DNA from: an uncultured Clostridia bacterium
GTDB lineage: Bacteria > Bacillota > Clostridia > Christensenellales > Aristaeellaceae
DNA: 13,130 nucleotides
Direction of reading: 5' to 3'
Assembly: GCA_946409855.1 (NCBI GenBank)
Contig: CAMJXZ010000052.1
Span: 1-13,130 of the forward strand
Position numbers and translations under genes: made by a program. Under the pieces are notes generated by a model, which saw only the letters and a program-made list of their open reading frames with translations, did no database searches and was not told the DNA's origin. Below are positions 1 to 6,127 of the stretch, in pieces (positions within the stretch are counted from its first letter, which is position 1; each line of letters starts with the position of its first letter).

Positions 1-2
1 AA

Positions 3-359
3 AGGATCCAGTCCACCCTGGTCAACACCCTGCCCCTGTGGAAGAACCAGATGGTGCTGGCCCTGGGCCTGCAGCATTCCCAGCAGGCCATGCAGGCGCA
101 GAAGGCCGTGACCGACATGACCAACGAGCTGCTCAAGAAAAACGCCGAGAAGCTCAAGCAGGGCACGCTGGCCACCGCGCAGGAAGCAGAGCGCGGCGTG
201 ATCGATATCGAGACCCTGACGCAGACCAACCAGTCCCTGATCGATACCATCGACGAAGTGATCCGCATTCAGGAAGAGGGCCGGCAGAAGCGCATGGAAG
301 CAGAGAAGACCCTCGCCCATATGGAGAACGAGCTGAAGCAAAAGCTGCTCAGCATGTAA
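3..359 (+). CDS. TelA-family (toxic anion resistance) protein, C-terminal part
   Basis: This is the C-terminal part of a gene cut by the left edge; 118 codons and the TAA stop are visible. The peptide is highly charged and helical, and contains stretches such as WKNQMVLALGLQHSQQAMQAQ and TNELLKKNAEKLKQGT, which resemble the conserved end of the TelA/KlaA family (PF05816). Members are usually 350-400 residues, so about two thirds is missing. The family is linked to tellurite and cell-envelope stress, and in Firmicutes it often sits beside XpaC; its biochemical role is not settled. The readable frame is open from base 3 with no start codon required. A hairpin with a T-run follows 15 nt after the stop, and a LemA-like gene comes next on the same strand. 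The assignment rests on remembered family features, without a profile search. Confidence 0.8.
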   Translation, partial: RIQSTLVNTLPLWKNQMVLALGLQHSQQAMQAQKAVTDMTNELLKKNAEKLKQGTLATAQEAERGVIDIETLTQTNQSLIDTIDEVIRIQEEGRQKRMEAEKTLAHMENELKQKLLSM

Positions 360-373
360 GCAAAAGGAGATCC

Positions 374-403
374 GGGCAGCGCCTGAACAGCGCTGCCCTT
401 TTT
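374..403 (+). terminator. Intrinsic-terminator-like hairpin between telA and lemA-like gene
   Basis: A perfect 9-bp stem (GGGCAGCGC at 374-382 with GCGCTGCCC at 390-398) encloses a 7-nt loop and is followed directly by five T residues (399-403). This is a standard intrinsic terminator layout. It ends only 11 nt before the start codon of the next gene on the same strand, which leaves no room for a promoter after it. It may therefore be a partial terminator or attenuator that lowers expression of the downstream genes relative to telA. Confidence 0.8.
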
Positions 404-414
404 AAGGGGATTGC

Positions 415-957
415 ATGAAAACGGAGAAGATTATTTCCTGGGTGCTTCTGGTCGTGATGATCATCGGCGCGCTGCTTTTCGGCGCGTACCGGGGGTGGAC
501 GGGCGAGTACGCGGATGTCACCAAAGCGGCCGCCTCCCTCAGGGAAGCGTATACCGCCCGGATGGAAACCGCGTACAATGTGCTGACCGTCGCCAAACGG
601 CACCTGCCGGCCGGTTCGGAAAAAATCGCCGCGGTCAGCGGGGACCACGCCGCCTTCTCGGGCAGGCAGGCTTCCCTGGCGGACCTGCACCGCGCCAGTG
701 AAAAACTGACCGCGGACGCGGCGGAGCTGATCGCTGAGCTGCGCGGGCAGGAATCCCTGCGGGCGGATGAGCGGGACAGCATGTACGCTTCCCAGCTGCT
801 GCCGCAGATGCTGGACAGCACGGAGAACCTGGTGCGGGCGGAAGAAAAGGTCTATTCGGAAATGACCGGCGACTATAACGCCCGTTTTGACAAATACCGG
901 ATCAGCAGTTTCCTGGCCGGTCTGTTCGGCGTAAGCCGGGCGGAAACCCTGGACTGA
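415..957 (+). CDS. LemA-like membrane-anchored protein
   Basis: The product is 180 aa. Residues about 7-25 form one hydrophobic segment (ISWVLLVVMIIGALLFGAY), giving a single N-terminal membrane anchor. The rest is predicted helical. YNVL (54-57) and the C-terminal run STENLVRAEEKVYSEMTGDYNARFDKY match the pattern of LemA proteins, where a Glu/Arg-rich helix and a YN motif precede a short hydrophobic end (here SSFLAGLFG). The family is widespread, with a four-helix fold and no agreed function. The ATG at 415 is preceded by AAGGGG (404-409). A TPM-domain gene follows after 16 nt; LemA and TPM proteins are often neighbours, which supports the call. Sequence similarity to canonical LemA is weak, especially around the RRxDLIPNL-type motif, which I do not see, so this is a divergent member. 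Confidence 0.7.
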   Translation: MKTEKIISWVLLVVMIIGALLFGAYRGWTGEYADVTKAAASLREAYTARMETAYNVLTVAKRHLPAGSEKIAAVSGDHAAFSGRQASLADLHRASEKLTADAAELIAELRGQESLRADERDSMYASQLLPQMLDSTENLVRAEEKVYSEMTGDYNARFDKYRISSFLAGLFGVSRAETLD

Positions 958-973
958 AGGAGGGAGGGCACAC

Positions 974-1693
974 ATGAAAAAGCATATTGTCTGCGTGATT
1001 CTGCTGAGCCTGCTTCTCTTCCGGGCGGTTTCCTGCCAGGCGATCACCTACCCGGAAAAGGGCGGCTGCCTGGTGGACAGCACGGGCCTGATCACCGGAG
1101 AAATCCGGCGGGACATCGATACCCTGAGCGAGCGGACGGAAGCCAGCTACGGCGGCCGCGCGTATGTATATGTCACCCATTTCCTGGGCGGCACCCCGGT
1201 GCACGAGTTCGCGCGGGAGCTGTTTGACCGCTGGCAGCTGACGGACCAGGATTACCTGCTGGTGATGGTCATGGGGGAAGAGACCAGCGCGCTGCTGCTG
1301 GGAAAGAAGCTTTCCTCCGCCCTTCCCGGCGAAACGGCCGACAATGTGATGAGCCGCTATTTCCGGCCGGATTTCCAGCGGCGGGAATACGGCCAGGCGG
1401 TCGCGTCCGTCCTGCCGGAAATGTCCAGGCAGGCGGCGCGGGCGTTCCGGAAGGAACTGGACGTGTCCGGCCTGTTCTCCGCGCAGGCGGTGCAGGCGCA
1501 GGACAGCGCGGACGGCTGGTCCGACTTTATTACCTCCGGCTATGTGAACTGGCTCGATTACGGGACGGGCAGCCAGCATACCCAGCATGAATACAAGCCG
1601 AGAAATGAGGGCTTCCATACCGGGACCATCGTCTTCCTGGCGGTGCTGGCCTGGGTCCTGTTCCGGCTTGTCCGCAATAAAAGAAGGCGCTGA
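974..1693 (+). CDS. TPM-domain (YgcG-type) exported membrane protein
   Basis: The product is 239 aa. Residues 1-23 are an export signal (KKH, then a hydrophobic core); AVSC at 18-21 could be a weak lipobox, so a lipoprotein is possible. The TPM domain spans about 34-155, starting VDSTGLITGEIRRDIDTLSER, with the typical FARELFDRWQLT and DYLLVMV segments and ending in the YFRPDFQRREYGQAV region. A hydrophobic helix at 216-233 followed by RNKRRR gives a C-terminal anchor, so the domain should face outside the membrane. TPM proteins are thought to act in membrane-protein quality control or as phosphatases; the activity here is unknown. There is a long purine-rich ribosome binding site, AAGGAGGGAGGG (957-968). 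It probably shares a transcript with the preceding LemA-like gene. A small GGCGC/GCGCC hairpin (1686-1699) spans its stop codon. Confidence 0.82.
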   Translation: MKKHIVCVILLSLLLFRAVSCQAITYPEKGGCLVDSTGLITGEIRRDIDTLSERTEASYGGRAYVYVTHFLGGTPVHEFARELFDRWQLTDQDYLLVMVMGEETSALLLGKKLSSALPGETADNVMSRYFRPDFQRREYGQAVASVLPEMSRQAARAFRKELDVSGLFSAQAVQAQDSADGWSDFITSGYVNWLDYGTGSQHTQHEYKPRNEGFHTGTIVFLAVLAWVLFRLVRNKRRR

Positions 1694-1729
1694 TGCGCCG
1701 GACGGCCGGGCGCGCGAAAGGGTTTTCTT

Positions 1730-2587
1730 ATGACGGATACACTGACGGTTACCTACCTGTTTCACTCCGGGTTCCTGGTCGCGGTCTCGGATGTGCTGCT
1801 GGTTTTCGATTACTGGCGGGGCGAAAACAGCGCCCTGCCGGCGAAAGCCTGCATCAGCGACAAGGATTTCGCCCGGTTTAAAAAGGTGTATGTGTTTGTG
1901 ACCCACAGCCATGTGGATCACTTTGACCCGATCATCTTTGACTGGGACCATGCCAGGTACCACATCGACTATATCATTTCGGACGACCTGCCCCAGGGGA
2001 TCCCCGGCCACCGGATGAAGCCGGGGGACGAGCTGACGCTGGGGGATATGACGGTGCAGGCGTACGATTCCACCGACCTGGGCGTATCGTATTACGTGGA
2101 GCTTCAGGGCCGGTCCATTTTCCACGCGGGGGACCTGAACCTGTGGCACTGGCGGGAAGAAAGCACCGTGCGGGAGATCAAGCAGGCAGAAGAGGATTTC
2201 TATGACGCCGTGGAGCCGATCCGGGGCCTGAACATCGACCTGTGCATGTTCCCGCTGGACCCCAGGCAGGGCGGCCTGTTTGACGCGGGGATCAACCACT
2301 TCGTCATGTCCGTCAAGCCCCGCGTGGTGATTCCCATGCACTGGCAGCAGCGGGCGGAGGTGCCGCTCAATTACGCGCGCCGGGGCCGGACCCGCTATAC
2401 CGAGATCCTCGCGCTGACCAAGCCCAGGGAACGGGCCGACATTACCTTCGGGGAAGATGAACTGCAGATCCACGTCCACACCCCGGTGGGCGGCCTCTTT
2501 GAGGATAAGAAGGAACCGGAAGCGGTGCCTCAGGAAACCGGGGACGATCCCTTCAGCGATACCGACCTGCCGGTGAATGTCCAATGA
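1730..2587 (+). CDS. Metallo-beta-lactamase-fold hydrolase (UlaG-like)
   Basis: The product is 285 aa. The MBL metal-binding signature HSHVDH is at 59-64 after four beta-rich segments (VYVFVTHSHVDHFDP). Further expected ligands are D135 in IFHAGDLN and H204 in VVIPMHW, so the two-metal site looks complete. The overall layout fits small cytosolic MBL-fold hydrolases related to UlaG (L-ascorbate-6-phosphate lactonase); no signal peptide is seen and the substrate cannot be read from sequence. The start at 1730 has only a modest AAAGGG upstream (1717-1722). Its TGA overlaps the ATG of tadA (ATGA), so the two are likely co-translated, though no functional link with tRNA deamination is evident. The last 40 residues are acidic and poorly conserved in character. 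Confidence 0.85.
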   Translation: MTDTLTVTYLFHSGFLVAVSDVLLVFDYWRGENSALPAKACISDKDFARFKKVYVFVTHSHVDHFDPIIFDWDHARYHIDYIISDDLPQGIPGHRMKPGDELTLGDMTVQAYDSTDLGVSYYVELQGRSIFHAGDLNLWHWREESTVREIKQAEEDFYDAVEPIRGLNIDLCMFPLDPRQGGLFDAGINHFVMSVKPRVVIPMHWQQRAEVPLNYARRGRTRYTEILALTKPRERADITFGEDELQIHVHTPVGGLFEDKKEPEAVPQETGDDPFSDTDLPVNVQ

Positions 2588-3099
2588 GTGATAACCGGAA
2601 ACATCAGGCGTATCTGGAGGAAGCGCTCCGGGAAGCGGCCAAAGCCCCGGACGAAGTACCGGTGGGCGCCGTGATCGTGCAAAACGGCCGGATCATTGCC
2701 CGCGCCCACAATCAGCGGGAGGGGGCGGACGCTGATCCCTTCGGCCACGCCGAGATCATCGCCATGCGGCAGGCGGCCGGGAAGCTTGGCCGGCGCCGCC
2801 TTTCCGACTGTACCCTGTACGTGACCCTGGAGCCCTGCCCGATGTGCGCCGGCGCCATGCTTCTGGCCGAGCTGGGCGGCTGCTTCTTCTCGGCGTTTGA
2901 TCCTGTCATGGGCTGCTGCGGCAGCGTCTACGACCTTTCGCAGGACCCGGCTTTCCCAAGGCACGTGCCGACGGCGGGCGGTCTGCTGGCCGCAGAGGCG
3001 GAAGCGCAGCTGCGCGCCTTTTTTGACGCCAAACGAAAAGCCCCGGCGGAGAATAAGACGCCGGAGCAGGAAAACGGAACGGACGGTTTTACTCGTTGA
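2584..3099 (+). CDS. tadA: tRNA adenosine(34) deaminase TadA
   Basis: The product is 171 aa. TadA deaminates the wobble adenosine A34 to inosine in tRNA-Arg(ACG), using a zinc-bound water. The zinc ligands and proton shuttle are visible: HAE at 55-57 (H55 ligand, E57 general acid/base) and PCPMC with C85 and C88. VPVGAVIV (25-32), HNQRE (42-46) and DPVMGCCGSVYDL (106-118) are typical of the family. The usual DPTAHAE context reads DPFGHAE here, a small deviation beside the active site. The C-terminus beyond about residue 152 is an extra polar tail (Lys/Glu/Gln/Asn-rich) that many homologues lack. The ATG overlaps the preceding stop by 4 nt. The last 11 nt overlap the 3' end of the convergent XRE gene. 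Confidence 0.93.
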   Translation: MSDNRKHQAYLEEALREAAKAPDEVPVGAVIVQNGRIIARAHNQREGADADPFGHAEIIAMRQAAGKLGRRRLSDCTLYVTLEPCPMCAGAMLLAELGGCFFSAFDPVMGCCGSVYDLSQDPAFPRHVPTAGGLLAAEAEAQLRAFFDAKRKAPAENKTPEQENGTDGFTR

Positions 3100-3595
3100 T
3101 GCCTTTGACCAGGTTCTCAAAGAAGTCGCTGACACTGCCGGCGATGCCGCCGGAGAACAGGCTGCCGATGTTGAACTGGGAATCCTCGACGGCCTTTCCC
3201 TGCAGGAGGTTGAGGGCCAGCTTTTTGTTTTCGGCGGAAGCCTTGCGGTAGGCTTCGACCAGCTTCTTTTCGGTCGCGGTCACTTTCATGCTGGTGCCGG
3301 CGGTTTTCGCGGTGGAAGCCGCCGGCTTCTTTGCGGCTGTGGACGCGGCGGGCTTTTTGGCCGCGGAGGACGCCGGCTTTTTCGCCGGTCCCTTCGCGTC
3401 CAGCAGGGATTTCTGGGTGACGCCGGTGGCTTTGGCGATGGCTTTGAGCTGGGCGTCCGTCGGGACGTAGAGGTCGCGCTCCGCTTTGCTGATATCATTG
3501 GCTGTCAGGCCGTTCTTTGCCTTTTTCGCCAGCTGATCCTGCGTAAGCTGGGCGGCCGCGCGGGCTTCCTTCAGTTTGGTTGAAAGCGTGCTCAT
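3089..3595 (-). CDS. XRE-family HTH protein with Lys/Ala/Pro-rich linker
   Basis: The product is 168 aa. Residues about 5-66 form an XRE/Cro-type helix-turn-helix (LKEARAAAQLTQDQLAKKA, then DISKAERDLYVPTDAQLKAIAKATGV). Residues 69-100 are a low-complexity linker of three AKKPA(S/A)S-like units, recalling histone-H1-like or AlgP-type DNA-binding tails. Residues 106-134 (TATEKKLVEAYRKASAENKKLALNLLQGK) resemble the short C-terminal helical motif found in many XRE regulators. The end, NIGSLFSGGIAGSVSDFFENLV, is Gly/Ser/Phe-rich and amphipathic. The frame stays open upstream to 3736, but the ATG at 3595 has AAGGAGG (3604-3610) at 8-nt spacing and the earlier codons do not look like protein, so I start there. 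It is convergent with tadA and divergent from the TtcA-like gene. Likely a DNA-binding regulator; the target is unknown. Confidence 0.85.
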   Translation of the reverse strand: MSTLSTKLKEARAAAQLTQDQLAKKAKNGLTANDISKAERDLYVPTDAQLKAIAKATGVTQKSLLDAKGPAKKPASSAAKKPAASTAAKKPAASTAKTAGTSMKVTATEKKLVEAYRKASAENKKLALNLLQGKAVEDSQFNIGSLFSGGIAGSVSDFFENLVKGINE

Positions 3596-3671
3596 GAATA
3601 CTGCCTCCTTACTGCTGTTCTTCCATGGACGGTTTCGGGACCTGCCCGGTCTTTTCTTTTGATCTGACAGC

Positions 3672-3700
3672 ATTGTATCACTTTTTCCCCGTACAGGCAA
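3672..3700 (-). promoter_or_regulatory. Sigma-A-type promoter for the XRE gene
   Basis: Read on the minus strand, TTGCCT (3700-3695) is a -35 element and TACAAT (3677-3672) a -10 element, with a spacer of exactly 17 nt. TG precedes the -10 by one base (TGATACAAT), making an extended -10. Transcription should start near 3665, giving a leader of about 70 nt before the ATG at 3595. The -35 box lies against the ribosome binding site (3702-3706) of the divergent plus-strand gene, so polymerase bound here could interfere with that gene's transcription. Confidence 0.72.
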
Positions 3701-3708
3701 CAGGAGAA

Positions 3709-4578
3709 ATGAAATTGACGGAAAGAACGGTTTCACAAAGCATCCAGAGGGACTTCCGCCGGCAGCTGTGGTCCCTGTTCTGCCGGGCGGTGGACACCTA
3801 TCGCCTGATCGTCCCGGGGGACAGGATCGCCGTCTGTTATTCCGGCGGGAAGGATTCTTCCCTGCTGGCCTGCTGCCTGCGGGATTATCAGCGCTACAGC
3901 GGCGTTGACTTTGAATATCAGGTGCTGATGCTGGACCCGGGATATGCCCCGCATGTAAGGGAGACGGCGCTCTTGAATGCGGAAGCGCTGGCGCTTCATC
4001 CGCATATTGTGGAAACGCCGATCTTTGAGGCGGTGTCGTCGGTCAGCCGGTCCTTCTGCCATATCTGCGCGTCCATGCGCCGGGGATATCTGTATGAAAA
4101 CGCGAAGAAGCTCGGCTGCGGCAAGATCGCCCTGGGCCACCACCTGGACGACGTGGCGGAAACGGCGCTGATGAGCATGCTTTTCGGCGGCCAGTACAAG
4201 GGCATGATGCCCAGGATCGAAAGCGACAGCCACCCGGGGATGGAACTGATCCGCCCGCTCTACCTGATCCGGGAAAGGGACATCGTTTCCTGGGCCGGTC
4301 ATCTGGGCCTGACCCCGGTTACCTGCGCCTGCCGGATGACCGCGCGGGAGGATATGGGCGCCAGGGAAAAAACAAAAAAAATGATCAGAGCGCTGGAACA
4401 GGAGACCCCGAACGTGGTGGGCAATATCTTCGGCAGCCTGAGCAGCATCTCCCTGGATACGGTCCTGCGCTACCGGCAGGACCAGCACAGCCCCTGGGTG
4501 GACAGGTACGCGGACGTGTTGCATTTTCCCGGGGATTCGGATATAATGGAGCAGCGGGAAGGAGGGGAAAAAGGATGA
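3709..4578 (+). CDS. ttcA: TtcA-family tRNA 2-thiocytidine synthase (PP-loop ATPase)
   Basis: The product is 289 aa from ATG 3709. The PP-loop SGGKDS (45-50) binds ATP to adenylate the target cytidine. CHIC (117-120) gives the CxxC pair and CAC (206-208) a third Cys region, as expected for the TtcA group, where Cys residues hold a [4Fe-4S] cluster for sulfur transfer. LGHHLDDVAETALMSMLFGG (142-161) is the other family hallmark. The known reaction is C32 to 2-thiocytidine in tRNA; related paralogues in Firmicutes can have other targets, so the symbol is provisional. Start choice: AGGAG (3702-3706) lies only 2 nt before ATG 3709 but 8 nt before an in-frame TTG at 3715, so TTG may be the true start. 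The ATG at 3625 has no ribosome binding site and non-protein-like codons. The stop overlaps the next gene by 4 nt. Confidence 0.82.
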   Translation: MKLTERTVSQSIQRDFRRQLWSLFCRAVDTYRLIVPGDRIAVCYSGGKDSSLLACCLRDYQRYSGVDFEYQVLMLDPGYAPHVRETALLNAEALALHPHIVETPIFEAVSSVSRSFCHICASMRRGYLYENAKKLGCGKIALGHHLDDVAETALMSMLFGGQYKGMMPRIESDSHPGMELIRPLYLIRERDIVSWAGHLGLTPVTCACRMTAREDMGAREKTKKMIRALEQETPNVVGNIFGSLSSISLDTVLRYRQDQHSPWVDRYADVLHFPGDSDIMEQREGGEKG

Positions 4579-5426
4579 AAAACCGGACGGGCTTTGTTCG
4601 GCATCTCCCGGCGTTCCTCTGCCTTTCCGGGGCGTATCTGGCTTCCTGGTGCCTGATGATCCTGCCCCTCTTACTGCCGATGCGGGCGCTTTCTTTCTGG
4701 CCTCGTCTTGCCGTGAGGCTCCTTTTGTGCCTGGCGGCGGCGGTGCTGGCGGGCGGCGCGGAACGGCTGCACCGGGCAAAAGTCCTGGCGCGGATGAGAG
4801 GCCTCCATATCTGGGACGGGCTGTCCCTGCCGGGCGTCCTCCGGCAGAGCGTCAGGCGCCTGCTGCGCGTTCTTCCTTTCCTTGCCCTGTTCCTGCTGCC
4901 CGCGGTCCTTTTGTATTACTGGCTGCTGGTGGATACCTATCAGGCGATGCGGAGCCTCAAGCAGATCGGGGACGCGCTGAAAAAGCTGTTCTCTGTTTCC
5001 GCCTCGCCGCCCGGGTACGACGTAGGCTGCGGGGCGCTGATTCTGGCCGCGCTGCTCTTTCTGATCCTGACGGCAGCGATGTGGCACCGGGACGTTCCGA
5101 TGGATTATGAAATGGATACGCGTCTCTTCCGGAAAACGCACCGGCCGGCGTGGCGGAAAATGACGCTGGTCAACTTTCTGCTGAGCCTGCCGGCCTTTCT
5201 GATCGGGCTGGCAGTGACGGTGCTGAAGTTCCTGTCCCTGTGGAAGGGCGGCGGAAGGGGCCTGTTCGATACGGCGCTCAGAGCGCTGGAGACGGGTTCC
5301 GCCCTGCTTCAGGACCGGCAGCTGCTTGTTTTTCTTCTGCTGATCCTGCTGTTTGTCTTTCTGCCCTGCTGGTGCGTGCGGAAATGGAACATCACCAAAA
5401 CCGTGACCGAAAGGACTGTGCCATGA
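4575..5426 (+). CDS. Unknown integral membrane protein, about six segments
   Basis: I do not recognise this 283-aa protein. It has about six hydrophobic segments, near residues 12-35, 44-62, 97-119, 151-169, 198-218 and 247-267. Arg/Lys-rich stretches lie between them (for example GAERLHRAKVLARMRG and VLRQSVRRLLRVLP) and at the C-terminus, consistent with an inner-membrane protein. The loop at 120-150 (TYQAMRSLKQIGDALKKLF) is amphipathic. No catalytic motif is visible. The ATG sits in an ATGA overlap with the TtcA-like gene, with GGAGGGG upstream (4561-4567), and its own stop overlaps the pseudouridine synthase start in the same way. It is therefore probably translated with RNA-modification enzymes, but the position does not show its role. 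A divergent transporter subunit or a DUF-family envelope protein is possible. Confidence 0.8.
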   Translation: MKNRTGFVRHLPAFLCLSGAYLASWCLMILPLLLPMRALSFWPRLAVRLLLCLAAAVLAGGAERLHRAKVLARMRGLHIWDGLSLPGVLRQSVRRLLRVLPFLALFLLPAVLLYYWLLVDTYQAMRSLKQIGDALKKLFSVSASPPGYDVGCGALILAALLFLILTAAMWHRDVPMDYEMDTRLFRKTHRPAWRKMTLVNFLLSLPAFLIGLAVTVLKFLSLWKGGGRGLFDTALRALETGSALLQDRQLLVFLLLILLFVFLPCWCVRKWNITKTVTERTVP

Positions 5427-6127
5427 GGCTGGACGCGCTTCTTTCCCGCCTGGGCTTCGGCAGCCGCACGGAGGTGCAGAAGCTGATTCGCCAGGGGGCG
5501 GTGCTGGTGTCCGGGGAAACGGTCCGCTCGCCGTCGTTTGCGTATTCCGGCGGCCCGGTGATGGTCCGGAACTGCCCGGCGGATACCCGCCTGGAGCGGC
5601 ATATCATGCTGTACAAGCCCGCCGGGCTCCTGACCGCCGCGGAGGATCCGGCCCAGCCCACGGTGTTTTCCGTCCTGCCCGGGGCGCTGCGCTCCCTGGG
5701 CTGCATGCCGGTCGGACGGCTGGACAAGGATACGACCGGCCTGCTGCTCCTGACCACGGACGGCACGCTGGCGCACCGGCTGATCGCCCCCCAGCGGGAG
5801 GTCGAAAAGGTCTATGAAGCCGTGGTGGACACGGATCTGACCGAAGCGGACGTCCGGCTGTTCCGGGAAGGCATCCGCCTGAGCGACTTTACGGCCAGGC
5901 CCGCGGAGCTTGTGATCCTTTCGCCCAGACAGGCGAGGATCACCGTGACGGAAGGAAAATACCACCAGGTGAAAAGGATGTTCTCCGCCGCCGGCCATCA
6001 GACCCTCGCGCTGCACAGGCGCAGCTTCGGTCCTGTCCGGCTGGACGAAACCCTTTCGCCCGGGCAATTCAGAGAACTGCGGGAGGAGGAGCTTGCCGCG
6101 CTGTATCACGCGGCGGGCATGCGGTGA
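5423..6127 (+). CDS. rsuA: RsuA/RluE-family rRNA pseudouridine synthase
   Basis: The product is 234 aa. Residues 1-47 form an S4 RNA-binding domain (MRLDALLSRLGFGSRTEVQKLI). The catalytic domain begins near 60 (HIMLYKPAGLLTA) and carries GRLDKDTTGLLLLTTDG with the nucleophilic Asp at 101. EKVYEAVVD (128-136) and EGKYHQVKRMF (177-187) are the other conserved family segments. The length matches RsuA (about 230 aa), whose known target is U516 of 16S rRNA; the close relatives RluB, RluE and RluF act on 23S rRNA, so the exact site is inferred. The frame is open back to 5150, but ATG 5423 overlaps the preceding stop by 4 nt (ATGA) and begins exactly at the S4 domain. It ends at 6127, abutting the methyltransferase gene (TGATG). 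Confidence 0.88.
   Translation: MRLDALLSRLGFGSRTEVQKLIRQGAVLVSGETVRSPSFAYSGGPVMVRNCPADTRLERHIMLYKPAGLLTAAEDPAQPTVFSVLPGALRSLGCMPVGRLDKDTTGLLLLTTDGTLAHRLIAPQREVEKVYEAVVDTDLTEADVRLFREGIRLSDFTARPAELVILSPRQARITVTEGKYHQVKRMFSAAGHQTLALHRRSFGPVRLDETLSPGQFRELREEELAALYHAAGMR

Noticed and set aside
362..370. Orphan AAAAGGAGA, resembling a ribosome binding site, after the telA stop
   Set aside because: No start codon follows at a useful distance before the terminator hairpin.
1686..1699. GGCGC/GCGCC hairpin over the TPM stop codon, considered as a terminator
   Set aside because: The stem is only 5 bp, and the next T-rich stretch is more than 20 nt away.
902..2584. 560-codon open frame on the minus strand
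   Set aside because: It lies opposite the TPM and metallo-beta-lactamase genes, whose motifs and ribosome binding sites are clear. Its peptide is rich in Arg/His/Gln/Pro with no family motif, typical of an antisense frame in high-GC coding DNA.
2897..3583. 228-codon plus-strand open frame, Gly/Phe-rich repeats
   Set aside because: It mirrors the Lys/Ala/Pro linker of the XRE gene and the end of tadA. The XRE gene has an HTH, promoter and ribosome binding site, so this frame is not real.
3620..3700. Plus-strand promoter for the TtcA-like operon
   Set aside because: Candidate boxes (TTTTCT or TTGATC with TTGTAT/TGTATC) have spacers of about 9-15 nt, far from 17, so I do not call one.
3625..3708. 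Upstream ATG (3625) as start of the TtcA-like gene
   Set aside because: No ribosome binding site; the 28 extra residues do not resemble the family, and the region is the divergent spacer with a promoter on the other strand.
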